From: Pseudothermotoga sp.
GTDB lineage: Bacteria > Thermotogota > Thermotogae > Thermotogales > DSM-5069
Direction: 5' to 3'
Assembly: GCA_025060105.1 (NCBI GenBank)
Contig: JANXCS010000004.1
Coordinates: forward strand, 1 to 64,000
DNA length: 64,000 nucleotides
Notes under the pieces: model-generated
Told to the model about the DNA's origin: nothing
The model's input: only the letters and a program-made list of their open reading frames with translations
Databases searched by the model: none
Part shown: positions 42,248 to 53,145 of the stretch, piece after piece
How the letters are laid out: each line of letters opens with the position of its first letter
How positions within the stretch are numbered: the first letter of the stretch is position 1
Position numbers and translations under genes: made by a program

Positions 42248-43740
42248 GCCTTTTACTTTTGGTACTTTCTAGTGTTCTGACTGCTCTTTCCATGCCTGGT
42301 TTTTTGTTTGGCTTCTTCGTTTGGTTCGGACTAGTTTTTTTATTCTTAGCCTTGGAGGACAAAAATCCCCTTGTGAGTGCTCTGTACGGGTTTCTTTACT
42401 TTTACATCTTCAGTGCCATCAATCTGTTTTGGGTTCTACCAGTCTTGGTTGAAAATCTACCGAGGACATTCTCGAGGTTTCCAGGATGGCTTGGTTTCTT
42501 TGTCTTTCTGATCATGTTGGCTATAGAAGCCTTACCTTTCGCAGCGTTCGGCTTGATTTACTCTCTCGGTAGAAGATCGACCGAGAATTGGCCTTGGCTC
42601 GACTTACTCTTCGTCGCTTCCGCCTACACACTGATGGATTATCTGAGGGGCCTTGGCGAAATGGGTTTCACCGGTGGGACCTTGGCGGATGCCCTCTACA
42701 GGGAAGTCGGCGTGCTACAGCTAGCACCTTTGATCGGTTCTTATGGTTTGACCTTCCTCATCGTGCTGGTGAACAGAGCGCTCTACATGCTGATGAAGAA
42801 GAGTTCCAAACCCATAGAAAGGATCGCCTTCGTCGTTTTACTGATCATCTCTGTCTCACACGTGGTGGAAAGCTTTTTACCCCCACCACAGAAGGGTGAA
42901 ACGAAGCTAGTCGCACTGCAAACTCACGTTACTCCCAAAAAGAAGTACAGCTCTTCGTCTTTGGAACTCTACTCGGAGATCGAAAAACATTTGGAAAAAC
43001 TTTCCAACAATCTCGTCATCCTTCCGGAAGATACGTTCCCAACGGATCCAACGAAGAATCCTGTCGGAGAAAAAATGCTCGAACTTTCGAACAGAAACAA
43101 TCTGAAGATCCTTTTTGGAGCGATATCAACGAACGGTGGTGCGAAGAACAGTATCTTTCTAGTTGAAAGTTCTAATGTGAGAAAGGTCTATTCCAAGGTC
43201 AAGCTGTTCCCGTTCGTGGAGATGCTTCCTTACGAGAAAATCTTCGGTATGTTCGATTTTTTGAAAGGTTTATCGTACCTCGAGCCTGGCGAAAACTTTT
43301 TGCCAGTGAGTTTGGAAAACTATCCCTCGCTCGGCATTCAAATATGCTTCGAATCTTACTTCAGCGAGCCTTCAAGAAACTTGGTGAAAAACGGTGCAGA
43401 GGTTCTCGTCGTTTGTACCAACGACGGTTGGTTCGATTTCAACACGGCTTTGAAGCAACATTTCTCAAAATCCGTTTTCAGGGCCGTAGAGACGAGGAGA
43501 CAGATCATACAGGTTTCCAACGCAGGTATAACCGGTGTTGTAGACCCATACGGAAGGATCACCAAGGTCCTTCCCGTGAGGAGTTACGGATCCATGGAGA
43601 TAGAACTTTCTCCAAAGAGAGGAGAAACGTTCTACACGAAGTACGGTGATCTCATCGTTTGGTTCTGCCTGGCTGTCATCTTGCTGACGTTGTTGCTACC
43701 AGGTCAAAGGAGGATTCGCGTGAGGAGGGTTTGGGGATGA
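42244..43740 (+). CDS. lnt: Apolipoprotein N-acyltransferase
   Basis: Adds the third acyl chain to lipoproteins such as those at 4546 and 6585. The 498-aa protein has an N-terminal multi-helix membrane part (to about 205) and a periplasmic nitrilase domain with the catalytic triad Glu262 (ILPEDTFP), Lys318 (YSKVKLFPF) and Cys368 (ICFESYF), then one last helix. Start overlaps the HAD stop (ATGA). Its presence indicates triacylated lipoproteins and a diderm-like envelope. Confidence 0.94.
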   Translation: MSLLLLVLSSVLTALSMPGFLFGFFVWFGLVFLFLALEDKNPLVSALYGFLYFYIFSAINLFWVLPVLVENLPRTFSRFPGWLGFFVFLIMLAIEALPFAAFGLIYSLGRRSTENWPWLDLLFVASAYTLMDYLRGLGEMGFTGGTLADALYREVGVLQLAPLIGSYGLTFLIVLVNRALYMLMKKSSKPIERIAFVVLLIISVSHVVESFLPPPQKGETKLVALQTHVTPKKKYSSSSLELYSEIEKHLEKLSNNLVILPEDTFPTDPTKNPVGEKMLELSNRNNLKILFGAISTNGGAKNSIFLVESSNVRKVYSKVKLFPFVEMLPYEKIFGMFDFLKGLSYLEPGENFLPVSLENYPSLGIQICFESYFSEPSRNLVKNGAEVLVVCTNDGWFDFNTALKQHFSKSVFRAVETRRQIIQVSNAGITGVVDPYGRITKVLPVRSYGSMEIELSPKRGETFYTKYGDLIVWFCLAVILLTLLLPGQRRIRVRRVWG

Positions 43741-44909
43741 GAGTGATAGCGATCGTGCTCGACAGCGTCGGTATAGGAGAGCTTCCAGACTCGCATCTGT
43801 ATGGAGATGAAGGTAGCAACACGCTCGTCAACACGGCGAAGGCTGTCGGTGGGCTGAACTTACCGAACCTCGCGAAGATGGGGTTGGGTAATCTGGACGA
43901 CATACTCGGTGTTCCAAAGATGAAGGCCATCGGTGCCTTCGGTGTCATGAAAGAAAAGAGTGCAGGAAAAGATTCCACCACGGGACACTGGGAACTCTCA
44001 GGTATCGTGTTGAAGAAGCCGTTCGATCTCTTTCCCAACGGTTTTCCCGAAGCACTCGTGAAGGAATTCGAGCGAAGGGTTGGCAGGAAGGTGATAGGTA
44101 ACAAGCCGGCCTCGGGCACGGAAATCATAAAAGAACTCGGCTTGGAACATGAAAGGACCGGTGCCTTGATAGTCTACACGTCCGCAGACAGCGTGTTTCA
44201 GATCGCCGCCAAGGAAGAGATCGTTCCTGTTGAAGAACTCTACAGATACTGTGAGATCGCCAGAAGTTTGCTCGACGAAATGGGTTTCAAAGTGGCCAGG
44301 GTCATCGCGAGACCTTTCACTGGTGAATGGCCAAACTATGTGAGAACACCAAGGAGGCACGACTATTCTCTACCACCCGAAGGCCGAACCTTGCTCGATG
44401 TGCTCACGGAAAATCGGATACCTGTGTATGGCGTTGGTAAGATATACGATCTTTACGCCGGGAAGGGGATAACGGAGAGCTTCAAGACGGAAGACAACAT
44501 GGACGGTGTCGATAAGACTGTATGGTTGATGAAGAACAAAAGACAACGGTGTATGATCTTCACCAACCTGGTCGATTACGATATGAAATACGGACACAGA
44601 AACGATGTGAAGGGCTACGCGAAGGCGTTGGAAGATTTCGACAGGAGATTACCAGAAATATGGGATGCGATGGAGGAAGACGATGTTCTCTTCATAACGG
44701 CCGACCACGGTTGTGATCCGACCACTCCTTCAACGGACCATTCGCGCGAGAAGGTTCCCATCCTGGTGTGCGGATCGAAGGTTTGTCAAAATGTGAACCT
44801 TGGTGTGAGAGAATCTTTCGCGGATTTCGGACAAACGGTGGCCGATATCTTCAACGTAGATAAGCTCGACAACGGCGTTTCATTCAAAGATCTGCTTTTC
44901 GAGTGTTGA
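43737..44909 (+). CDS. deoB: Phosphopentomutase
   Basis: Interconverts (deoxy)ribose 1- and 5-phosphate in nucleoside salvage. The 390-aa alkaline-phosphatase-superfamily enzyme has metal sites in VLDSVGIGELPD, DSTTGHWELSG (phospho-Thr), DYDMKYGHRND, TADHGCDPT and DHSREKVP. ATG 43737 overlaps the lnt stop. The upstream shadow extension inside lnt has no support. Confidence 0.95.
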   Translation: MRVIAIVLDSVGIGELPDSHLYGDEGSNTLVNTAKAVGGLNLPNLAKMGLGNLDDILGVPKMKAIGAFGVMKEKSAGKDSTTGHWELSGIVLKKPFDLFPNGFPEALVKEFERRVGRKVIGNKPASGTEIIKELGLEHERTGALIVYTSADSVFQIAAKEEIVPVEELYRYCEIARSLLDEMGFKVARVIARPFTGEWPNYVRTPRRHDYSLPPEGRTLLDVLTENRIPVYGVGKIYDLYAGKGITESFKTEDNMDGVDKTVWLMKNKRQRCMIFTNLVDYDMKYGHRNDVKGYAKALEDFDRRLPEIWDAMEEDDVLFITADHGCDPTTPSTDHSREKVPILVCGSKVCQNVNLGVRESFADFGQTVADIFNVDKLDNGVSFKDLLFEC

Positions 44910-44913
44910 AGAT

Positions 44914-46164
44914 ATGAGCAAAAAGAGCGTCGCATACGGAAAATTCGTGAGATATTTTTGGAAAAGACCGAAACTCGCAAAGGAGATACTCAAACTAGGA
45001 ATAAAACTCGAACTGGCGAGGCGCCGAGTGGTCGCCAACATCAAAAACGATTTTGCGAGCTGGGTGGATTCAGTAGCCCTCTCCATCGTCAGCTCAGCTT
45101 TCGAAGGTGGAAAGATCGCTCTGGTCAATCTCTTCTTCCCTGTAGAAATCATGGCAGGATTCAATCTGAAATGCGTATCGGCCGAAGGGTTGGCTGGAAT
45201 GCTGGCTGCGATGCATTTGGAGGATCTCGCCCTGAACCGAGCGGAAGCGATGGGCATATCGAAAAACACTTGTTCGTTCCACAGAGCGGGGTTGGGCCTG
45301 AATCTGTTGAAGATGGTGAGCAACGCCAAGGTCGTTGCAGCCACGAACGCGCTCTGCGATGGAAACGTTCCGATCTTCAAAACGATCGCACAGATCCATG
45401 GTTTAGACCCATTGATCGTTGATGTTCCAAGAACGTTCGATCAATCCAGTGTTCACAGCGTGTCTCAACAGTTGGAAGGAATCGTCCACGAGTTGGAAAA
45501 CGAGTTGAATCAAAGTTTCAACTACTCGAAGTTTGAGGAACAGTTGAAAATTGAATCAGAGATCTTTGGAACCTTGCGAGAGCTTTATCCAAAACTCTGC
45601 GAAAATCCCGTCGGATTACATCTCTATCAACATGTGAATTTGTTGTATGCATTGCACGTTAGACCAGATGTGCACATGCTCAAAGCGGTGCGAGCGCTTC
45701 GAAAACAACTCGACTCGAATGCACCTACCTTCAAGAAAAGGTTTCTTTGGATGCACCTGAGCCCTTATTACGACAACGTTCTGAACGATATCTTCTCTAA
45801 AGATAGCCAATATTCGGTGGTGGCGAGCGAACTTTCATGGGACTGGCTCAACTGGAAGATAGATGTGGCGCATCCGTTCAAGTGTTTGGCCGAAAAGATA
45901 CTTTCCAATCCGCTGCTCGGAGACGTCGAGACGAGGGCGAAGTTCGCCCTGCGGTTGGCTTTCGATTTCAAGGTGGATGGAGTGATCCACTTCAACCATT
46001 TTGGATGCAAACAGTCATCCGGTTCAGTCGAAATATTGAAGAACGCTTTCGATGAGGTGAGGATACCTTTCCTATCGCTCGATGGAGACTGTGTTGATCA
46101 CACCAGCGCTTCTTTTGAACAGTACAAAACGCGGATCCAAGCGTTTCTGGAGATGATCGGATGA
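44914..46164 (+). CDS. 2-hydroxyacyl-CoA dehydratase D-component-like protein
   Basis: A 416-aa protein of the BCR/HAD dehydratase family, which binds iron-sulfur clusters for ATP-driven low-potential reductions. Cysteines that could serve as ligands are Cys87, Cys120 (NTCSFHRAGLG), Cys148 (NALCDG) and Cys365 (HFNHFGCKQS). The C-terminal PFLSLDGDCVDH then TRIQAFLEMI is typical of the family. It overlaps by 4 bases a gene holding a second dehydratase-like half fused to the activase. There is no CoA-transferase beside it, so a classical amino-acid fermentation role is not shown. A double-cubane-type reductase is an alternative. Confidence 0.82.
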   Translation: MSKKSVAYGKFVRYFWKRPKLAKEILKLGIKLELARRRVVANIKNDFASWVDSVALSIVSSAFEGGKIALVNLFFPVEIMAGFNLKCVSAEGLAGMLAAMHLEDLALNRAEAMGISKNTCSFHRAGLGLNLLKMVSNAKVVAATNALCDGNVPIFKTIAQIHGLDPLIVDVPRTFDQSSVHSVSQQLEGIVHELENELNQSFNYSKFEEQLKIESEIFGTLRELYPKLCENPVGLHLYQHVNLLYALHVRPDVHMLKAVRALRKQLDSNAPTFKKRFLWMHLSPYYDNVLNDIFSKDSQYSVVASELSWDWLNWKIDVAHPFKCLAEKILSNPLLGDVETRAKFALRLAFDFKVDGVIHFNHFGCKQSSGSVEILKNAFDEVRIPFLSLDGDCVDHTSASFEQYKTRIQAFLEMIG

Positions 46165-47849
46165 TAGTCTACAACTGTCCACTTGTTCCTTTCGAATTCT
46201 TCCATGCATTGAAGGTACCGTTCAGAAGAATCCGACCGAACTCGATCGAGTTTCAAAAACTTCATCCTAACGTGTGCTCTTTCTGCAGGAGTGCCGTTTG
46301 TTCCGTTGAACCGAACGACGTGCTCGTTTGGGTCGATTCGTGTGATTCGATGCGCCGAGCGTACGACTTTTTGAAAAAGACGAACAGATCTTTCTATCTG
46401 CACGTTCCTGTAAAAAATGACAAAGTAGTCCTACGCGCTTTCGCAGACGAGTTGAGAAAACTTTGGGAAAAACTGAAGGAAACTTTCAACAGGGAAGTGC
46501 CGGTGAGTGAGCTTGAAGAGACACATTCTTGGTTTCTAGAATCGTCAAAAAACTTGGAAAAGGCACTTTTTGAAGATCCTTACAAGGCAAAAGAACTCTT
46601 TGAAAGTCTTTCGAACCAAGAATGGATCGGCTCGACGAAGAAAGACACATTGAAGGTGCTTTTGGTGGGGTCTTGGGTGAGCGAAGAGCTGGTCAAGTTC
46701 ATAGAGGACTCTGGAGCGTGTGTGCTGAATGCGACGTGTTCTGGTCCGTACGCGTTGTTGTCGGATATTCAAATGAAAAGCAACGTCTTCGAATCGATCG
46801 CTTCAAGGATATTGAGCAAAAAACTCGTGTGCGGAAGGTTCAGCTCGGACAGAAAATTGAGCGAACTTGTGAAATCGTTCGAACCTTCTGCTGTTGTGTT
46901 GCACACCGCGAAGTTCTGCGACTTTTATCATTTCGATGGGCAAATCTTGGAAAAGTTGAAAGTTCCTTTCGTCAGCGTTGAAGAAAATTTCTCATCTGGA
47001 GGTTTTGAACAAACAAAAACGAGAATCGGAGCTCTTTTGGAGAGTTTGAAGAGATTTTCAAAGCCTGCGTTGAACTTTTCGTATTTCATAGGTATAGACA
47101 GCGGTTCTACGAGCACGAAATTGGTTGCCATCGATAGATCTGGAAACATACTTCTACAGGAAATTTTGAAAACGGGTGCCGATCCCAAGGAGTCTGCGAA
47201 ACGACTGTTGATGAAGAGTTCGCAGGAACTGAAGATCTCCCATGAGGACGTCTTCGTCGTTGCGACCGGCTACGGTCGTGACGCGATCGATTTCGCACAG
47301 GAACGTGTGACTGAAATAACTTGTCATGCCATCGGTGTCAGTTACCTGTACGAGAACGTTGGGACGATCATCGACATCGGAGGACAAGACAGCAAGGTGA
47401 TCAGACTGGAGGATGGAAAAGTCGTCGATTTCGTCATGAACGACAAATGTGCGGCTGGAACGGGCAGATTTCTCGAGATCGTGGCTTCCATTCTGGAAAC
47501 ACCCATAGAAGCCTTGGGAGAAGAATCTTTGAAGTCAAAACAAGAACTCAACATCAGCAGTGTTTGTGCGGTGTTCGCGGAGAGTGAGATCATCTCACTC
47601 AGGAGCAAAGGTTATCACAAACAGGATATAATCCGCGCCGCACACGAAGCCATCGCTCGAAGGATATACGCTATGTATCAGAGGGTCAAAGGACGACCTC
47701 CGATCGTTCTGACCGGTGGGGTTGCCCTGAACAAAGGCTTGAAATGGGCACTCGAAAAGTTGATGGGTGTTGAGCTGATCGTTCCCAAAAATCCGATCAC
47801 AACAGGTGCACTCGGCGCCGCACTGATCGGTCTTCAGCAAAAAACGTGA
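46161..47849 (+). CDS. Fusion: 2-hydroxyacyl-CoA dehydratase-like domain plus HgdC-type activase
   Basis: A 562-aa chain. Residues 1-300 resemble a dehydratase subunit: HPNVCSFCRSAVC (Cys39, 42, 47), VDSCDSMRRAYDF (Cys61), HTAKFCDFYHFDGQ (Cys253) and TKTRIGALLESL. Residues 307-562 are an ASKHA activase (GIDSGSTSTK, DIGGQDSKVI, TGGVALNKG) with the two cysteines that bridge a [4Fe-4S] cluster between protomers (Cys430 in DKCAAGTGRF, Cys469 in SVCAVFAESE). Activase and dehydratase are normally separate proteins. Its 3' end overlaps ispE by 16 bases. Confidence 0.85.
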   Translation: MIVYNCPLVPFEFFHALKVPFRRIRPNSIEFQKLHPNVCSFCRSAVCSVEPNDVLVWVDSCDSMRRAYDFLKKTNRSFYLHVPVKNDKVVLRAFADELRKLWEKLKETFNREVPVSELEETHSWFLESSKNLEKALFEDPYKAKELFESLSNQEWIGSTKKDTLKVLLVGSWVSEELVKFIEDSGACVLNATCSGPYALLSDIQMKSNVFESIASRILSKKLVCGRFSSDRKLSELVKSFEPSAVVLHTAKFCDFYHFDGQILEKLKVPFVSVEENFSSGGFEQTKTRIGALLESLKRFSKPALNFSYFIGIDSGSTSTKLVAIDRSGNILLQEILKTGADPKESAKRLLMKSSQELKISHEDVFVVATGYGRDAIDFAQERVTEITCHAIGVSYLYENVGTIIDIGGQDSKVIRLEDGKVVDFVMNDKCAAGTGRFLEIVASILETPIEALGEESLKSKQELNISSVCAVFAESEIISLRSKGYHKQDIIRAAHEAIARRIYAMYQRVKGRPPIVLTGGVALNKGLKWALEKLMGVELIVPKNPITTGALGAALIGLQQKT

Positions 47850-48591
47850 TTCCCTCCGCTCTCACGAACGGAAAAGACACAGCTACCAGTTCCTGTGAGC
47901 TGTGCGACGATTGGATTCGTAGTCCAAGCCTTCAAAAGCGTTCGTTTTATCTCTTCATGCATGTTGCAGACCAGTTCTTGAAAAATGTTGTAAGATAAAG
48001 CTTTGATCGCATCGAAATCGCGTTTCAGATAAGCTTCATAAAGCTTTTCTACAGGTTTTGGACCTCTGTTGAAGTTTCTCTCTTCGAGCATCCGATAAGC
48101 CATCGCGGTGCTCACACTCACGTTTGGGCAGAACAGATCCACCGTGTAACCAGTTATAGGACTGAGCGGTGTGATTTTTTCACCTTTACCTTCAACGATG
48201 GCCGTACCACCGAAGAGCAGGAACGGAACATCCGAACCAACTTCTGAAGCGATTTGAAGCAAGTCTAGATTCGACACCTTCAATTTTTTGGCGAGGAATC
48301 TGAGCGTCGCTGCAGCATCTGAGCTTCCACCACCCAAGCCCGATCCTATGGGTATGCGTTTCTTCAAAACCACTTTCAAACCGAAATCCGTAGGATGGTA
48401 CTTGTTGAACGCTCTGTAGGCTTTTTCCACCAAGTTCTGACCCTCTATAGGAGCATTGCATTCGACGATGATTCCTTTGGTTTTTTCGATTTCGAAGAAC
48501 AACAATTCATCGTGAAGGCTTATCGTTTGAAACAGACCCACGATGTCGTGATAGCCGTCTGGTCGTCTCGCAACCACGTCCAAGTACAGAT

Positions 48592-49735
<1,144 letters not shown>

Positions 49736-50599
49736 TCATTCCTCCTCTATCAAAGAGTTGACTGCAGCAATCTTTTCCTCATCGAGCAGGTGTAGATACG
49801 TACTCGTGGTGGAGAGATTCGCGTGACCCAAGAGTTCTTGAACGACCCTCACGTTCACCTTTCGTTGCAGTAAGTGTGTTGCGAAAGAGTGGCGCAACGT
49901 GTGTGGATGTATTTTTTTCTTTATACCGCAGAGGTTGGCATATTTGCGTACGATCCTGAACACAGTACTAGGATGTATCCTAACTTCTCCACCGAAAAGG
50001 AATTGTTCCATCGTTCTTTGTGATTCGGTTATGTAATGTCTCAATTTGTTGGACAAATCGATGTTCAGTGGTACAATTCGATCTTTCCTCCCCTTTCCCA
50101 TCAAGATCTTCACGAACGCTGGTGAGAAAGAAACATCACTCACTTTCAGATTGCACAGCTCGCTCACTCTCAAGCCACAATAGTACAGAAGGCACAAGAT
50201 CAAATGATCCCTCTCGTTCCGTTCCGAAGCTCTCAACATCGCTCCGACTTCTTCCCTGGTCAGAAAGTCTGGCATCCTCTTTCTGAGCCTCGGGCTCTTC
50301 ACCCTTGTCCAAGGATTGTTTGAAACGTAGTTTCTCAACACGAGATAGTCGAAGAAATTTCTCAACGAAGATATCTTCCTCGCCAGCGTTGAAACGCTCA
50401 TGGGTTTATCGCGATCCTTAGAAATTTGTTTCAAATAGTCTTCACCGTCCTTCACACCGAACGAGTTCAAGGATATACCTTTTTCACGCAAAAATTGTAA
50501 AAACTGTGCCACGTCGGTTTGATAAGCGATCACGGTGTTCTCTGAAACTCTGCGTACGAATCTGAGATATTCTACATACTCTTGAAGCAGATTTTCCAA
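49736..50599 (-). CDS. Tyrosine recombinase XerA/XerC/XerD type
   Basis: A 287-aa site-specific recombinase that probably resolves chromosome dimers. It has an N-terminal SAM-like core-binding domain (1-95) and a catalytic domain with all six residues: Arg144, Lys169, His233, Arg236, His259 and Tyr268. Length and lack of flanking att-like repeats favour the housekeeping Xer over an integrase. TTG 50599 follows GGTGAT by 5 bases, just after the transporter stop. Confidence 0.92.
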   Translation of the reverse strand: MENLLQEYVEYLRFVRRVSENTVIAYQTDVAQFLQFLREKGISLNSFGVKDGEDYLKQISKDRDKPMSVSTLARKISSLRNFFDYLVLRNYVSNNPWTRVKSPRLRKRMPDFLTREEVGAMLRASERNERDHLILCLLYYCGLRVSELCNLKVSDVSFSPAFVKILMGKGRKDRIVPLNIDLSNKLRHYITESQRTMEQFLFGGEVRIHPSTVFRIVRKYANLCGIKKKIHPHTLRHSFATHLLQRKVNVRVVQELLGHANLSTTSTYLHLLDEEKIAAVNSLIEEE

Positions 50600-50605
50600 A
50601 CTCGA

Positions 50606-51880
50606 TCACCATCCTGAGAAACTCAACAAGAGCGCATAAAGGCTGGAAACCATCAGACCGATCAGAACTATCAAAGAAGAAACTTTGAAGAAATCTTTGA
50701 ACATCAAAGTTTTACCTGTGAACTTCTTCAGCAGGGAAATGGCCACTATGTTGACGGCTGCGCCCATGGGAGTCGTGTTCGAACCGATCCCTATACCAAG
50801 GGCGATCGCCCACCAAAGTTGAATCGGATGGCCGAGCTCCACCAGGTGTTTCACCACAGGAACGAGAACCACGGTGGTCGGTACGGCACTCAGCAGAGCC
50901 GACATGATGGCTCCGAGCCAAACGAGAAGTAGAGTCAGAAGAAGGGGTGAGCGTATCAACGAAACGAGTCCAGCAAACTTGCTCAGAAGGCCGAGTTCTC
51001 TCACAACGTACGTGAGTGAAAATAGCCCCATGAAGAAGAAGAGCGTGTCCCATTCGACCTCTTTTGCAACATCCTCAAAATTCTTTCCAGCGAGGATGAG
51101 CGAAAGAGAGGCACCAACGAGTGCGATGAACGCTATGTCGATTTTCAACCTCTCATGAAAAGCGAATCCAACGATGGTGACAACGAAGACGACGATGAGC
51201 TTCGAGAGTGTTTTTTTGTCGGTGATAGCTTGTATCGGGTTGGTGGTTGCGAGCTTTCTTAAACCTTCCAGAGATTCCTTCTCTTCATGTATGTCACGGG
51301 TCAACAACAGCGCCGATATCAACGTGAGGAGGAACGCTGCAGGGGCCAGATGTGTGATGAAGCTTGTGAAACTCAAGCCACCGGCCAAACCTATTATGAT
51401 GTTTGGAGGATCGCCTATCATGGTCGAGATTCCACCGATGTTCGAGGCGACTATACCGAGCACGAGCATCCTCGACGGATCAACACCCGCTGCGTCACAG
51501 ACGAGAAAAAGGATGGGAGCGAATATGAGCAACGTGGTCACATTGTCCAGAAAAGCCGAAAGCACGGCGATGAAGATCATGAGCATCAAAAAAGTCCTTT
51601 TCAGTTGTCCCCGTCCAAGTCTCACCGCGTATATGGCGGCCATCTGGAAAAAACCTGTGGTTTTCATCACGGCCACGATGATCATCATACCGAGGAGCAA
51701 ACCGATCGTGTTGAAGTCGACGACACGTGAAATATTTTCAACCGTGAGCCCCTCAGAGAGTTTCAGAACGGCTGCGATCAAACCTAACAAGAATACTTTC
51801 ACCGATGTTCTCTGAGTTTTGCTCAATATCACATAGTAGGCTCCGAGAAACAAACCCAAAGCTATGAGCTGCTTGATCAT
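50606..51880 (-). CDS. ArsB/NhaD-superfamily ion transporter
   Basis: A 424-aa membrane protein with about eleven helices. SAFLDNVTTLLIFAPI and NIGGISTMIGDPPNIIIG are signatures of the ion-transporter superfamily that includes ArsB, NhaD and the SLC13-like P-protein. The transported ion cannot be assigned. It follows moeA by 4 bases, so an oxyanion link to molybdate or tungstate metabolism is possible but unproven. ATG 51880 has GGTGGTGA upstream. Confidence 0.82.
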   Translation of the reverse strand: MIKQLIALGLFLGAYYVILSKTQRTSVKVFLLGLIAAVLKLSEGLTVENISRVVDFNTIGLLLGMMIIVAVMKTTGFFQMAAIYAVRLGRGQLKRTFLMLMIFIAVLSAFLDNVTTLLIFAPILFLVCDAAGVDPSRMLVLGIVASNIGGISTMIGDPPNIIIGLAGGLSFTSFITHLAPAAFLLTLISALLLTRDIHEEKESLEGLRKLATTNPIQAITDKKTLSKLIVVFVVTIVGFAFHERLKIDIAFIALVGASLSLILAGKNFEDVAKEVEWDTLFFFMGLFSLTYVVRELGLLSKFAGLVSLIRSPLLLTLLLVWLGAIMSALLSAVPTTVVLVPVVKHLVELGHPIQLWWAIALGIGIGSNTTPMGAAVNIVAISLLKKFTGKTLMFKDFFKVSSLIVLIGLMVSSLYALLLSFSGW

Positions 51881-51884
51881 CGTA

Positions 51885-53135
51885 TCACCACCCAGACCAG
51901 AGAGGATAGAACTCCGCAAAATCTCCCGCGTAAAGTCCCTCGATGTTCGCCGGCAATCTGATCACACCGTCGGCCATGGCAAGGTTCGAAACTTGTGCCG
52001 TTTCGCTCTCCAAAGGTTCAGCCCAAACTTGGGCGTCTCTCACGAAAAGCCTGACTCTGACAAAATGTTCTCTACCTTGTCTGGAGGACACGTTCCTCGC
52101 CAGTTTCACCATGCCCACAGGTTTTGGAAGAAAGTCGATCTCACCTTCCAACTTTCTGAGGATGGGTAACAACACGAATCTGGCGCTCACGGTGAAAGAA
52201 ACTGGATTACCTGGCAAGCCAACCACAGGTTTTCCGTCCAACAAGCCCAGCACCGTCGGTTTACCAGGTTGCATGAGGATCCCGTGGAAAATCACACCAG
52301 GTTTTCCCGACCGATTCATCGCAGACTCTGTGAAATCTCTCGTACCTATGGAACTTCCACCGACGATCACGATCGCATCGTGATTTTTCATCGAATCTTT
52401 CAACATCTTGAACAGCATCTCTTCGTCATCGCGGCAGAGTCCTACACGTTCTATTCTGAACCCTAAAGATTTCAACCAGCATTCGAGTGTATAGCTGTTG
52501 CTGTCGCGCACCTGAGCGATCGATTTATTTTGCTCAAAAGGTTCAACGATCTCATCACCAGTCGATATCACTCCGACACTCACGCGCCGAAACACTTTCA
52601 ACCGTTGGATCCCAAGTTGAAACATGAGCTGAAGATGACCAGGTCCGATCCTCACACCCTTCGTGACTATCAACTGACCCAACTTCACATCGTCATCCTT
52701 TTTGAAAACGTTTTCTCCGACTGCCACGGGCTTCATGACCTCCACGTACTCTCCGAACCTCTGGGTATGCTCGGCCATAACGACGGCATCGGCACCGATC
52801 GGCAACATTGCACCGGTAGCGATCCAAGCCGCTTCGTTCTGACCAAGAGGCCTTTTTGGTTCCTCACCAACTTTCACTTCGAAAGCAAAATGCAGGACTG
52901 CTGGAAAACTCGTACTGGCACCGGTTGTATCTTTCGCCCTAACAGCATAACCATCCACCAAGGATTTATTGAAACCTGGCAGATCTTGCCTCGCTGGTAT
53001 GTCCTCAGCGCTCACAAACCCGAGCGATTCGAGCACCGAGATTTGCTCAACCCGATCGAGCGGGTTCACAAGCCGAAGATACTCAGAATAGACTTGTTGG
53101 AGTGTAGCGAGCTTGAGAAATCTCATCTCACCCAT
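51885..53135 (-). CDS. moeA: Molybdopterin molybdenumtransferase MoeA
   Basis: Inserts molybdate (or tungstate) into adenylylated molybdopterin. The 416-aa protein shows the MoeA blocks SLVDGYAVRA, TGAMLPIGADAVVMAEHT, GVISTGDEIVEP, VIVGGSSIGTRDFT and GKPVVGLPGNPVSF. Start ATG 53135 has GAGG at 8 bases; it overlaps nothing and begins just after the end of the moaB-type gene. It is one of two MoeA-like genes here. Confidence 0.94.
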   Translation of the reverse strand: MGEMRFLKLATLQQVYSEYLRLVNPLDRVEQISVLESLGFVSAEDIPARQDLPGFNKSLVDGYAVRAKDTTGASTSFPAVLHFAFEVKVGEEPKRPLGQNEAAWIATGAMLPIGADAVVMAEHTQRFGEYVEVMKPVAVGENVFKKDDDVKLGQLIVTKGVRIGPGHLQLMFQLGIQRLKVFRRVSVGVISTGDEIVEPFEQNKSIAQVRDSNSYTLECWLKSLGFRIERVGLCRDDEEMLFKMLKDSMKNHDAIVIVGGSSIGTRDFTESAMNRSGKPGVIFHGILMQPGKPTVLGLLDGKPVVGLPGNPVSFTVSARFVLLPILRKLEGEIDFLPKPVGMVKLARNVSSRQGREHFVRVRLFVRDAQVWAEPLESETAQVSNLAMADGVIRLPANIEGLYAGDFAEFYPLWSGW

Positions 53136-53145
53136 AACGAGCGCC

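Noticed and set aside
49736..50599. Tyrosine recombinase as a sign of a mobile element
   Set aside because: It lies within a housekeeping operon with overlapping genes and normal composition, no flanking direct repeats and no phage or transposon genes.
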